Below are positions 25,026 to 32,831 of a stretch of DNA of 64,000 bases, piece by piece. Within the stretch, counting starts at the first letter, position 1; each line of letters begins with the position of its first letter. The position numbers and the translations under genes are program-made. The stretch comes from Pseudobacteriovorax antillogorgiicola (GTDB taxonomy: Bacteria > Bdellovibrionota_B > Oligoflexia > Oligoflexales > Oligoflexaceae): the NCBI RefSeq assembly GCF_900177345.1, contig NZ_FWZT01000006.1, forward strand, positions 1 through 64,000, read 5' to 3'. Under the pieces are notes generated by a model. It worked only from the letters and a program-made list of their open reading frames with translations. It was not told the DNA's origin and made no database searches.

Positions 25026-25217
25026 GTGGAAAATCTAAATCATAACCTTCTGAAAACACAAGCTGTTAAGCTTTCAACCTCTCGTTTCCAGACGTATATG
25101 ACCAAAGAAAATGACAAGCCCTACGAACGTCATGCTGTCGATTCTCCCTATATTCGAAAAAATCGGAACATAATCGATCTTCTTCGGTCCTCTTCCAGCG
25201 AGGACACAGAAGACTGA
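25026..25217 (+). CDS. small basic-acidic protein, hypothetical
   Basis: A 63-residue protein starting at a GTG (25026) with AAAGGAG five bases upstream. It has no signal or membrane segment. The middle is Lys- and Arg-rich (RFQTYMTKENDKPYERH, YIRKNRN) and the end Ser/Asp/Glu-rich (LLRSSSSEDTED). No family is recognised. A terminator stands 26 bases after the stop, which together with the strong ribosome site argues that it is a real, separate gene. A role as a small regulator or nucleic-acid binder is possible but not shown. It stands between two minus-strand genes, the lipoprotein and the CBS protein. Confidence 0.6.
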   Translation: MENLNHNLLKTQAVKLSTSRFQTYMTKENDKPYERHAVDSPYIRKNRNIIDLLRSSSSEDTED

Positions 25218-25242
25218 TAGTGGATAAGTAAAAGCTTTTGAA

Positions 25243-25275
25243 GGGGAAGCCTGTTTTCAGGTTTCCTCTTTTTTT
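25243..25275 (+). terminator. Rho-independent terminator
   Basis: GGGGAAGCCTG pairs with CAGGTTTCCTC around a TTTT loop (stem of eleven with G-U pairs), followed by seven T. It ends the transcript of the small gene at 25026. Confidence 0.85.
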
Positions 25276-25290
25276 ACGTGTTGCTGTGGT

Positions 25291-25713
25291 TTAGTCGTCG
25301 TCGTCCGGCATCTCGAAGCCGAATGGAAAGCTTTGGAAGTGTTTATCCTCAATTTTTGACAAGAGTCTCAACAGGTCATAGGAGGTAACTAAGCCCTTGA
25401 TCTTGTCGCCTTCGACAACTGGTAGGCAGTCGATATGCTTATCGATCATCAGTTTGCACATCTCAGCAACAGTCGTTTTGGTGGATATGGTCACAGGATT
25501 TGCTGTCATGATATCATCAATGGTTTTGTGGGGCGTATGGAGTACCCCGTGCTCATCGACATCGGCGACCTGCATGATGTCTCGATCCGATATGACGCCT
25601 AGAAGCTTACCACCATCTGTCACAAGAAGGTGTCGAAAATTATTTTGCTTCATCAAGTTATGGGCATGGCTAATACTGTCATAAGGGCTAACTGTGAAGA
25701 CTTTAATTTTCAT
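25291..25713 (-). CDS. CBS-domain pair protein
   Basis: A 140-residue protein made of two CBS domains. The start at 25713 has AGGAG six bases upstream; the ATG at 25749 lacks one. The first CBS covers about residues 5-60 (MKQNNFRHLLVTDGGKLLGVISDRDIM), the second 70-125 (CKLMIDKHIDCLPVVEGDKIKGLVTSYDLL). Each has the GxxSDRD or xxTSYD end typical of AMP/ATP-binding sites, and a C-terminal acidic tail (EMPDDDD). Pairs of this kind sense adenylate energy state and usually regulate another protein, but no clear partner is adjacent. It is monocistronic and 76 bases from the hydroxylase gene on the same strand. Confidence 0.9.
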   Translation of the reverse strand: MKIKVFTVSPYDSISHAHNLMKQNNFRHLLVTDGGKLLGVISDRDIMQVADVDEHGVLHTPHKTIDDIMTANPVTISTKTTVAEMCKLMIDKHIDCLPVVEGDKIKGLVTSYDLLRLLSKIEDKHFQSFPFGFEMPDDDD

Positions 25714-25828
25714 GAATAACTCCTGCTGTGAATAATACTGCTGCTTCATGCAATTGTATCATACATGGTGTTTAGAGCTAGACCAACGTAAAGTAACGGA
25801 TTTTTTCCGAAAATTAATGTACCCATGC

Positions 25829-26308
25829 CTAATGGATGCGGTCCCGCTGCATTCGCTTTAGCTCATCTGGAGGCAACCTGAAATAAACGAATGGAGGTAA
25901 AAGCATGCCAAAATTAAATGAGCCATATTTGCCTTGGACCTGATGGTGATGGTGGTGGGCTAATCGAATCGCTTCGATATACGGTCCAGACATGTTAAAA
26001 AATTTCCAGCGCCGATGAATCACGACTTCGTGAATAATAAAATAGACGAGGCCATAGGCGGTCACGCCGTAGCCGGCACCCTGAAGATAATCAATTTGAT
26101 AAATGGTTCCAAATAAGATCGCAAAGAAACTCGGAACGGCAAAAAACAGGGCGAACGAATCGTTTTTTTGAATCTTTCGATCCTTCGGTGGTACATGATG
26201 ATCTTCGTGTAGGCTCCATAGAAATCCGTGCATCACATACTTATGAAGAAACCAAGCAACCCATTCCATGGCTGTGAAACAAAATAAGAAACTGATCCAC
26301 CACTCCAT
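25829..26308 (-). CDS. CrtZ-like beta-carotene hydroxylase / fatty-acid hydroxylase-superfamily
   Basis: A 159-residue membrane protein of the fatty-acid hydroxylase superfamily, nearest in style to CrtZ, the beta-carotene 3,3'-hydroxylase. The start at 26308 has AAGGGGG upstream. Di-iron His clusters are in place: HKYVMHG (His22 and His27), LHEDHH (His34, His37, His38), a IHE at 93 and IHRRW at 98, and AHHHHHQ at 118. About four membrane spans separate them. CrtZ uses O2 and electrons to make zeaxanthin. The family includes lipid and sterol hydroxylases, and no crt genes are in the window, so a carotenoid role is not proved. Monocistronic. Confidence 0.8.
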   Translation of the reverse strand: MEWWISFLFCFTAMEWVAWFLHKYVMHGFLWSLHEDHHVPPKDRKIQKNDSFALFFAVPSFFAILFGTIYQIDYLQGAGYGVTAYGLVYFIIHEVVIHRRWKFFNMSGPYIEAIRLAHHHHHQVQGKYGSFNFGMLLPPFVYFRLPPDELKRMQRDRIH

Positions 26309-26611
26309 TGTAACCCCCTTAAACAAGACTAGAAAAATCTATCAGCCCGATTAGGAGAATACAATAGGAGAAAGGCTCCGACGTCAAGATGTGGCAGCAG
26401 TTGCTGCAAGGTAAGATGCTGTATCGTTATCTTTTTGAAAAAAGTCGAATCCCATTTAAATTCGGGAGTTTGCTTTATTGAAGAGCAGCTTCAGATACGT
26501 GATCAAATATTCTCGATAGAATAGAATCGTTGCTGAACCCTAATGATCTTAAGGGTTATAACTCTGCTGCTTGAATAAGAGCTAGCTTCTGGCTAGCTCT
26601 TAGACATGAAA
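26309..26611. other. intergenic region with hairpin
   Basis: Separates two minus-strand genes. A perfect 11-bp stem, TAAGAGCTAGC around TTCTG with GCTAGCTCTTA, lies at 26576-26602. On the minus strand it follows the gene ending at 26612 by ten bases and is trailed by TTCAAGC, a weak T-stretch, so it may end that transcript. Confidence 0.5.
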
Positions 26612-27262
26612 TTAATCACCAGTCTCATAGCTTATTACTACGACATGACCAGCGTTGTCGACCAATAGGAGGTTCGTCTGTGCCCAATAGTAGAGCCCGT
26701 AATCGCCACCTGCGTTCGATACCATGGCTCTTAAAGAGCCATTATTTAGGGCATTTTCAAGTTTAGCCTGAATTGCTTGCTCGCGATCGTTGGAATTGAA
26801 AAAGGACTCAAGAGCATCAGAGCCTTCCAGGCTCAGACTTGGGTAATAGCCATCAGCAGCAAATCTAAGGTTCAGATCTGCCTGAATAGCGTAAGTCAGC
26901 TTATACGCCACTGAACAATCTAGAATGCTGTCAGCAACTTTACCGCTGAAGTGGTTTAATACGCCATCAGCTGATTTGTCCGCCTTAGCTAAAACAAGCT
27001 TAAGGTCTCCAAAACGATCTTCATCGGCAACAAAAGCCTTGATATCGTTTAGAAGGGAGGCATCGCCAGCTAGTGCAGTTGGCTCGTCAGCTTGCACGTT
27101 GACCCATAGACTGCGATACGCACTGTTGAAAGCCGCATCGTTGAAATCTACGTAGGTTCCCGTTGTTCCTTCATACCTGGAACAAGTGTCAGCATTCGCG
27201 TAGCTACCGATACCAGCAATACCCAGCCCCATGACTAAAGCGCAATTAAAAAGTTTCATCAT
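26612..27262 (-). CDS. exported protein, hypothetical
   Basis: A 216-residue protein with a Sec signal (MMKLFNCALVMGLGIAGIGSYANA, cleaved after ANA). GGAGAG lies upstream of two ATG codons; I use the first. The mature protein is small, Asp/Ala-rich and mostly helical in its middle (AFVADEDRFGDLKLVLAKADK), with two Cys (DTCSRY, LDCSVAYK) that could pair, and ends in beta strands LLLVDNAGHVVVISYETGD. I recognise no family. It is transcribed alone, upstream of a possible weak terminator at 26576. Periplasmic or secreted location is likely from the signal peptide; no binding or catalytic motif is visible. Confidence 0.75.
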   Translation of the reverse strand: MMKLFNCALVMGLGIAGIGSYANADTCSRYEGTTGTYVDFNDAAFNSAYRSLWVNVQADEPTALAGDASLLNDIKAFVADEDRFGDLKLVLAKADKSADGVLNHFSGKVADSILDCSVAYKLTYAIQADLNLRFAADGYYPSLSLEGSDALESFFNSNDREQAIQAKLENALNNGSLRAMVSNAGGDYGLYYWAQTNLLLVDNAGHVVVISYETGD

Positions 27263-27465
27263 CAACTCTCCTTCTTTAATAAGCTATAAGGTTCCTATTA
27301 ACGAGAAGCCTTATATTATTTGAGTTGGCCAAACTCAACTATTAATTTTAGATGGGAAATATAAGGAGATTATTGCTTAGGTTCGCATAATTTCAAATCA
27401 ATAGATATCATTTCGAATCGTTTATCATGACACGGTTGATTACAACGCAACGTAGACATAGTCAT

Positions 27466-27498
27466 AAAAAAAGCTCCCCCAGCAAAAACTAGGAGAAC
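27466..27498 (-). terminator. Rho-independent terminator
   Basis: On the minus strand GTTCTCC pairs with GGGGAGC around a loop of about eleven bases (two G-U pairs), followed by seven T. It lies just after the end of the lipoprotein gene at 27522. Confidence 0.7.
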
Positions 27499-27521
27499 GA
27501 AACTATTTTAAAGATCCTATT

Positions 27522-28331
27522 TTACTTACAGATCACAAGATCATCGATCGCTCCAGAGCCAGGAAACTTGATGATAAGTTTTTCGCCACGCATTCCAGCG
27601 AAGTCATCAACAATGGCAATATCCTTGTTGCCTGTGTGAGGAAGTTTGATTTTAGTTTCGCTATCCTCGTCACCTTTAATATAGCTAGATGAGTATAGAA
27701 TAGCCTTACCTTGGTCTTCGTTCTTATTGTTGTCATTATCGATCAACGTGAAACGCTTGACTTCGACAGCTTGGTCGAACTTGATTATAAATTTTCCACC
27801 GTCACGATTGTCATCTGGATCTTTCACCAAACCACTACCGTGAAGCTCTGGGTCTTCAGCAAGAATTAATATATTGCCGTTGAAATCATCTTTTCCAGAT
27901 TTGCCAACGTCGATCCCTAGGTCATCGTCACCACCGGTTGGGTTTGCTGAATCAAACGTGATGCCCCAGTCTTTGCTTTGGTTATAGACATCATATTCGA
28001 AGTGCACACCCCAAGCTTGGTACTGCGATTCAATACGTTCACCAACAGCTAGGGCATTGCCGTTGGGATCATAATCGAAATTGATAACGTGTTCTATACA
28101 GGAGCCCTTATCTTCGCCATCATCCCCCTTCGAGGGACCTTGCTCGTCTTCTATAAAGTCATCGTTGCTTTCAGTATTTTCAACGGGAGTTTGTTCTTGG
28201 ACAACATCGCTTGTCACAGGAACATCTGTGGATTCTGGATTTTCCTGGGGAGCTTCCGCGCCACTTCTCTTATCTTTATCACCAGCACAGGAAACAACGG
28301 ACAATAGGGCAGCAACGTACAATAACTTCAT
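27522..28331 (-). CDS. acidic, Asp-rich lipoprotein
   Basis: A 269-residue lipoprotein. The start at 28331 has GGAG five bases upstream and gives the signal MKLLYVAALLSVVSC; an ATG 33 codons earlier would hide it. Residues 17-75 are an acidic linker. Residues 80-265 form a beta-rich domain with many Asp/Asn loops (YDPNGNALAVGERI, GGDDDLGIDVGKSGKDDFNG, DNDNNKNEDQG), similar to calcium-stabilised extracellular beta-sandwich or lectin-like domains, and end with a Cys (LVICK) that could pair with SCIEHV near the domain start. No exact family is named. Terminator and own promoter region make it a single-gene unit. Confidence 0.75.
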   Translation of the reverse strand: MKLLYVAALLSVVSCAGDKDKRSGAEAPQENPESTDVPVTSDVVQEQTPVENTESNDDFIEDEQGPSKGDDGEDKGSCIEHVINFDYDPNGNALAVGERIESQYQAWGVHFEYDVYNQSKDWGITFDSANPTGGDDDLGIDVGKSGKDDFNGNILILAEDPELHGSGLVKDPDDNRDGGKFIIKFDQAVEVKRFTLIDNDNNKNEDQGKAILYSSSYIKGDEDSETKIKLPHTGNKDIAIVDDFAGMRGEKLIIKFPGSGAIDDLVICK

Positions 28332-28613
28332 AACAACTCCAAAATCAGATCGGGTAAGTACAGCTTGAGCAACATCAACAACTTGGTCCTTGTCGTTGCC
28401 AGAAGCATTGCAGCCTTTAGGCCAAGTCATAAGTTACTAGGATTCCGTTTCTGATCACCAAGAGCTTGGGCCAGGCTGTAGACAGGTGTTGTCAAATCGA
28501 TCAATTTTCTGGCAAATATTTTCAACAATTATGATATAAACGAAAGATTTAAATAGTTTAGCGAAGCCCTTCATTCTTACTGCCGATAAAGGCATAGTAT
28601 GAGGGAGGTTCGT

Positions 28614-29075
28614 ATGCTCGAAGTAATTTCAGGACAGCTGCGTATCGCTGTGATCGATGATGTGGAAATTCAAGCCCAATTTGTTCAAGCTCTGGTTAAG
28701 AGCTGCGCAAGCGATGAGACCGAAGTGGACTATTTTACCAATCCAAATATTGCTTTAGAAGCGATTTGCACCGGCCGGTACTATGCGGTGTTTACAGATG
28801 TTCATATGGAAGAGATGAAGGGTGACGATGTGGTCCGTCAGATCAATGCTCTCAACCTTGGGGTACAAACCTTTGTACTTACGGGGGATGATGGTTTTAT
28901 TTTGGCGCTAAATTGCTTTCGTTTAGGCTGTAGAAATATCTTTGTTAAACCACCGAAGACCGCTCTTATCCGAGAGGCGGTCGAAAAAGTCGAATCGGAT
29001 TTCTTCTCTTGGCGGAAAACTTTCGCCGATTTGAATCAACGAAAGAAGTCTAAGCTAGATAAAAAAGCTAGCTAG
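28614..29075 (+). CDS. receiver-domain response regulator
   Basis: A 153-residue single-domain CheY-type receiver with a short tail. The ATG at 28614 has GGGAGG five bases upstream. Elements: RIAVIDDVEIQ (acidic pocket), YAVFTDVHMEEMKGDDV with the phosphoacceptor Asp, FVLTGDD (Thr switch) and FVKPPKT (conserved Lys-Pro). The C-terminal FADLNQRKKSKLDKKAS tail is basic and short, with no output domain. Single receivers work as phosphate shuttles or bind a target. No kinase gene is adjacent; the nearest signalling gene is the double receiver at 29107, convergent. It is transcribed alone as far as visible. Confidence 0.88.
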   Translation: MLEVISGQLRIAVIDDVEIQAQFVQALVKSCASDETEVDYFTNPNIALEAICTGRYYAVFTDVHMEEMKGDDVVRQINALNLGVQTFVLTGDDGFILALNCFRLGCRNIFVKPPKTALIREAVEKVESDFFSWRKTFADLNQRKKSKLDKKAS

Positions 29076-29106
29076 TCGTAAAACTAGAAAGTTTCGTTTG
29101 AGTCGC

Positions 29107-29835
29107 CTAAGCTACCTTAGCGATGGTATCTAGAATCACTTCTATCTTGTAGGGCTTTGGTACCCAGGCTTTAATATTAGCCTTCTTCGGGTCTTTAACC
29201 TTCACGTTCAATTTAGCTGAAAGGACGATAACAGGAGGATTACCCCTTTCAAAAAGGAAACTCTCGGCAAGTTCTACACCATTCATTTCGGGCATCTCGT
29301 AGTCAGTAATAATCAAATTTATCTCTGAAAAACGTTGCGCCTTTTCCAGAGCATCTGATGGACAATTGGCTTCTATGACATCAAAACCATGTTTTTTAAG
29401 TGCATTAGAAAGAACGAATAAAGCAGCTCGTGAATCATCAACGATCAGAACGCGACGGCGATTGGATATCTTATCGATGGTGATAAGAGACGAGATAAGG
29501 CTTCTTAGTTCAGCCATGGCTACTGGTTTTTCGGAAACAAAGGTATGAGGGTCGAGAATGATAGCATCATCAATAGCATTAAGGTATCCTGTAACAACCA
29601 ACACCGTCGTAAAACTATCCAGCTCCCGGATCTTTTTCAGGAGTTCAAAGCCGTTCATGCCCGGCATCATAATATCTGTAATAATAAGTGAAAATACTTC
29701 CTTTTTAAAGCACTCCAAGGCCTGGGTAGGGTCCTTGAATGTCTTCAACTGAAACTCAGCATCGATTCCTGCAAAGCATTCTTTGTAGTAATCGATCATT
29801 TCTTCGCTATCATCTGCGATTAGAATTTTCTTCAT
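29107..29835 (-). CDS. double-receiver response regulator
   Basis: A 242-residue protein of two receiver domains in tandem and no output domain. The start at 29835 is preceded by GGGAG. Domain 1 (about 1-118): ILIADDSEEM, LIITDIMMPGMNGFELL (phospho-Asp), VLVVTGY and FVSEKPVAM (Lys-Pro). Domain 2 (about 126-242): VLIVDDSRAAL, LIITDYEMPEMNGVELA, PVIVLSAK and AWVPKPY. Both keep every catalytic residue, so both can be phosphorylated; such tandem receivers often act as relay or integration points. Convergent with the single receiver at 28614; a functional link is possible but not shown. Confidence 0.88.
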   Translation of the reverse strand: MKKILIADDSEEMIDYYKECFAGIDAEFQLKTFKDPTQALECFKKEVFSLIITDIMMPGMNGFELLKKIRELDSFTTVLVVTGYLNAIDDAIILDPHTFVSEKPVAMAELRSLISSLITIDKISNRRRVLIVDDSRAALFVLSNALKKHGFDVIEANCPSDALEKAQRFSEINLIITDYEMPEMNGVELAESFLFERGNPPVIVLSAKLNVKVKDPKKANIKAWVPKPYKIEVILDTIAKVA

Positions 29836-30176
29836 CTCTAATCTCCCTAAGCACTTCAAACTTCTATTATACGTATCGGCGAGTCATCGAATCAAATTAC
29901 CCCGCTTACTTTCCTATCGAGAGGTTTGTGAGTTGCTGCCAGTCTAGTTTACTAATTTGTAGTATTAATATTTTACTTGGCCTCTATAAATATCAGTTAA
30001 TATAGTTAGATAGAGTTTCAGTACTCAAAATTGAATAGTTTTATTAAAAAATCGGACATTTGTTTAAATAAAATGATAGTAATTACCGATAGGGAAGGGT
30101 GATAATGGGGCCCTTATTCAAATTGAACGATTGTTTAATTGAGGCTCCATCCTAACAAATTAGAGGTCTTACTGTC
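29836..30176. other. intergenic region, AT-rich
   Basis: About 340 bases between divergent genes. Very AT-rich, likely with promoters for both sides, but I see no clear -10/-35 pair or operator. An in-frame stretch at 29739-30005 lacks a ribosome site and is rejected. Confidence 0.5.
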
Positions 30177-30716
30177 GTGATTAGCTACTTTCTTCGTCAT
30201 TTACTTGTTGCCTTTCGTTCGGATCGCTCAAAAATCGAGAGCTTTAATCAAGAGTTCGAGCTTTCCCTTCACAGCTGGCCCACAGACTGTGATAGTAACA
30301 TCCATGTAAATACGGCTCGTTATTTCGTCTATATGGAACTTGCAAGGTTTGATATCAGCCTCCGGTCAGGGCTATTTAGCTACTGTCGGCGTAAGAAAAT
30401 CGCTCCTTTGGTCCTTGGGGCGAAAGTGACCTATCGCCGTGAAATCAAGCCTTTTCAGAAAGTAACCATCAAATCTAAGATCCTTGGCCACGACCATCGC
30501 TTTATCTATTTTGAGCAGCGAATCGTGTCTAACAAGGGGATTCATGCCAAAGGCTATCTGAGGGTAGCATTCTATAAGAATGGTTTTGTTGATCCCAAGG
30601 TTCTCAATGATGTTTGCCAGGTACCTTATGATAACCATCCCTTGCCTGCTGACGTAAAGCTTTGGATTGAGTCTGAAGACTTGATTCTCGCCGAGTTGAA
30701 TCAAGTTAAAGACTAA
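30177..30716 (+). CDS. 4HBT-like thioesterase-superfamily protein (THEM6/FadM type)
   Basis: A 179-residue hotdog-fold protein. WPTDCDSNIHVNTARYFVYMELARFD is the usual N-terminal helix-and-substrate signature (DxxxHVN), followed by strands LGAKVTYRREIKPFQKVTIKSKI and FIYFEQRIV. The Asp of DCDSN is the expected general-base site of 4-hydroxybenzoyl-CoA thioesterase-type enzymes. It has an N-terminal hydrophobic extension (MISYFLRHLLVAF), as in THEM6-like proteins. The start is a GTG (30177) with AGAGG about ten bases upstream; no better start is visible. It overlaps the mscS pseudogene by 11 bases, tail to tail. Acyl substrate unknown. Confidence 0.8.
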   Translation: MISYFLRHLLVAFRSDRSKIESFNQEFELSLHSWPTDCDSNIHVNTARYFVYMELARFDISLRSGLFSYCRRKKIAPLVLGAKVTYRREIKPFQKVTIKSKILGHDHRFIYFEQRIVSNKGIHAKGYLRVAFYKNGFVDPKVLNDVCQVPYDNHPLPADVKLWIESEDLILAELNQVKD

Positions 30717-31726
30717 GGGGTTGCCGGTCGCGCCATATCTGGTGCGATTGATATTCCGGCTGAGTGCTGATGAAGCGAATCATATGCTCTCGCACCAGGC
30801 AACGAAGATCCCAGCATCGAGGTGAGTTCTGCGAGCTAACCAATATGCGAATCGTGGCTGATCGCTCATCAGCTTCTGTAACTTGAACAACGTTAACGTT
30901 TCTATTCCATAGATCTGTGCTTTCCAAAAGACGATCTAGTTCCTGGCGAATTGCATCCACATCGATACTGAAGTCCACCTTTAGGTTAACCGTTCCAATG
31001 ACCTCGGCATTCTTTCTCGTCCAGTTTTGAAAAGGTTTATCAGTGAAGTAGGATATAGGCAAAACCAGGCGCCTCAGATCCCATATTCTGACAACGACGT
31101 AGGTGAGTGTGATCTCCTCAATCCAGCCCCATTCGTTCTCGACTACCACAGCATCGTCGATACGAATGGGCTGGGTAAACGCAATTTGGAATCCAGAGAT
31201 TAGGTTTTCCAAGGTACTTTTGTGCTGCCAAACCGATGATCACTGATAAGATTCCGGCCGATGTTAACAAGCTACGTCCAATTTCGTACCACTCGTCGAA
31301 GGTGAATAACACCGCAATAAATCCTAGAAAACCGATCCCTATATCAATGATACGTTCCACGAACAGCATCTGGGTGTGAATCTTGCGACTTTTTAGATTG
31401 TCTTATTTTGTTACGTCTAGTCTTAGGTAGATAGACTGAAAAATAATCTGAAAGAAAGACCAAGCAAACCAGACGCAAGCTGCGATCACAAGGACTCGAT
31501 AAAATGCAACCCAGTTGAACCAGGACTTCAATAGCTCACTAAAGCTAAAGTGAGCTGTGGTTGCTAATATCATAGCTACGGTGGGTGGTATAAACGAAAG
31601 GCGAAGCCAATAGCCTGCGCGGATGTAGTTTTTCTTGCGGGCTAAGATTTGAATGTAACCCAGAAGGTAGTAATTACAGATAAAGATTAAGGAGGCTACG
31701 GTTACGGCGATCAGAAGTTTGTTCAA
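30706..31726 (-). pseudogene. MscS-type mechanosensitive channel gene with two lesions
   Basis: Three adjacent minus-strand frames join into one MscS-family protein. Segment 1 (31726-31403) has N-terminal membrane spans and ends LRLDVTK at TAA. Segment 2 (to about 31210) continues in the same frame: DNLKSRKIHTQMLFVERI, the usual motif before TM3, then AGILSVIIGLAAQK, the pore-lining helix. At KYLGKPNLWIP homology jumps one frame to ENLISGFQIAFTQPIRIDD in segment 3 (30706 to about 31210), the classic MscS beta domain. So one in-frame nonsense codon and one single-base insertion (near 31210) separate the parts. Two independent defects make a natural pseudogene more likely than one read error, though both could be assembly errors. 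The channel would not be made as one protein. Confidence 0.85.
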
Positions 31727-31739
31727 AGCAGATCCTTTT

Positions 31740-31905
31740 GTCGTTAAATTACATCAGGGCAACGCCTGTGAAGCCTGTATGTCTAAGGAGCTGGTTGCCC
31801 TGTGCTGAACAGCTCCCGATTCGGGCGGGAATCGCTGTGGCTGAAGTGCTACAGGAATCCCCCACTAGAAACGCGCAAGCGATTTAGTGGCGGGAGGCCG
31901 TCAAA
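31740..31905 (+). mobile_element. IS200/IS605-like right-end remnant
   Basis: Non-coding DNA here has the style of an IS200/IS605 right end: AGGAATCCCCCACTA pairs with TAGTGGCGGGAGG in a subterminal hairpin (near 31852-31895), followed by the terminal GTCAA, as in elements cleaved at TCAA. The transposase gene and left end are absent. In intact elements this stretch also makes guide RNA for TnpB. It overlaps the last codon of the SBP gene. An outer stem, CAGGGCAAC with GTTGCCCTG (31755-31803), may belong to the same RNA structure. Confidence 0.6.
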
Positions 31906-32707
31906 AGTGCCTTTCCTGATTCTTTCGAGCCATGGTGTTGCAGATTTCTGCTCGCGCGTCGATCAAGGTATTAATCGTCGCAATAGTTTGCTGCGAACTT
32001 TCTGAGTGACACATGATGTGGCGGCTTGTAGCTTGTTTCAGATCTGGAAAAGAGAGGAAATCCAATGTTTTTGTGGGGCGCCCTTGCATGACTTGCTTGT
32101 GATAGAACTCCCACTCCGGGGGATTGACTAGGGCGTAATCCGCCCTACCGAGGCTAAGCATGGCAATCACTTGGCGGAAGTTTCCTGTGACGACTTCTTT
32201 ACTCTTTAGGTGGGTCATCCATCGATCGATGGCTGGTCCATAAGAAACACCTTTCGGAAATATCATTCGAAAATGTGGATCGCGAAGTAGGCTCTCAAAG
32301 CTTTCGTGCTTTGACTGGATTGAATTCTTCTTTTTACTGTGAACGATAACGGAGTATTGATTTTCATGCCAGATGGGTTCAGAGAATTTTGCAAACTGCG
32401 ACCTCTCTGGAGTTTGGAACCATCCGATGGAACAGGATCCGGGCTTCGACCGAACATCTTCAAGGATGCGGCTTACAGGAGAAATTGAAATTTGAGCTTG
32501 GTAGCCAGAGTCATCAAACAGACAGCGGGTGAAGTCGACAATCAGTCCTGTGACACCGTTCGGCCCCTTAAAGTAATAAGGAGGCTTAAGAGGCGCGCTC
32601 AGCTCGATAGTTTTGATCTGCTCTTGACCAAGCAGACCATAGCCCGACATGAACGTCATAAGTATCGTTACAATCTTACACACGGGAGTTCCTATCTTTG
32701 GCAACAT
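31901..32707 (-). CDS. extracellular solute-binding protein, family 3
   Basis: A 268-residue periplasmic binding protein of family 3 (amino-acid or polar-solute ABC or sensor type). A signal precedes IKTIELSAPLKPPYYFKGPNGVTGLIVDFTRCLF, the usual first lobe; PVSRILEDVRSKPGSCSIGWF, FRMIFPKGVSYG and MLSLGRADYALVNPPEWEF are family-like second-lobe elements. No permease or ATPase gene is near, so it may be a lone sensor-type binding protein. The last codons run into the IS200/IS605 right-end remnant and the TGA is read from its TCAA end, so the C-terminus has probably been slightly shortened or altered by the insertion. The start ATG has no clear ribosome site. Confidence 0.8.
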   Translation of the reverse strand: MLPKIGTPVCKIVTILMTFMSGYGLLGQEQIKTIELSAPLKPPYYFKGPNGVTGLIVDFTRCLFDDSGYQAQISISPVSRILEDVRSKPGSCSIGWFQTPERSQFAKFSEPIWHENQYSVIVHSKKKNSIQSKHESFESLLRDPHFRMIFPKGVSYGPAIDRWMTHLKSKEVVTGNFRQVIAMLSLGRADYALVNPPEWEFYHKQVMQGRPTKTLDFLSFPDLKQATSRHIMCHSESSQQTIATINTLIDARAEICNTMARKNQERHF

Positions 32708-32776
32708 CCAGTGCTTTGACAGTATCCCATTTAGCGAAACGTTCCCACAATTTGTTTAGCTCTTATGAGTAGGTAG

Positions 32777-32816
32777 GTGACCACGACGCGTAAACGATTG
32801 AGTGCGTCATGGTCAC
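32777..32816. terminator. hairpin after the DUF1552 operon
   Basis: GTGACCACGACGC (32777-32789) pairs with GCGTCATGGTCAC (32804-32816) in a 13-bp stem with one G-U pair, with TTTT following on the plus strand. It lies 16 bases after the end of the cytochrome operon (32832, minus strand) and may be its terminator. Confidence 0.45.
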
Positions 32817-32831
32817 TTTTGATCCAAGCCT

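Noticed and set aside
31802-32005. 67-codon plus-strand frame
   Set aside because: Runs over the IS605-like hairpin and the binding-protein gene; no ribosome site and no homology.
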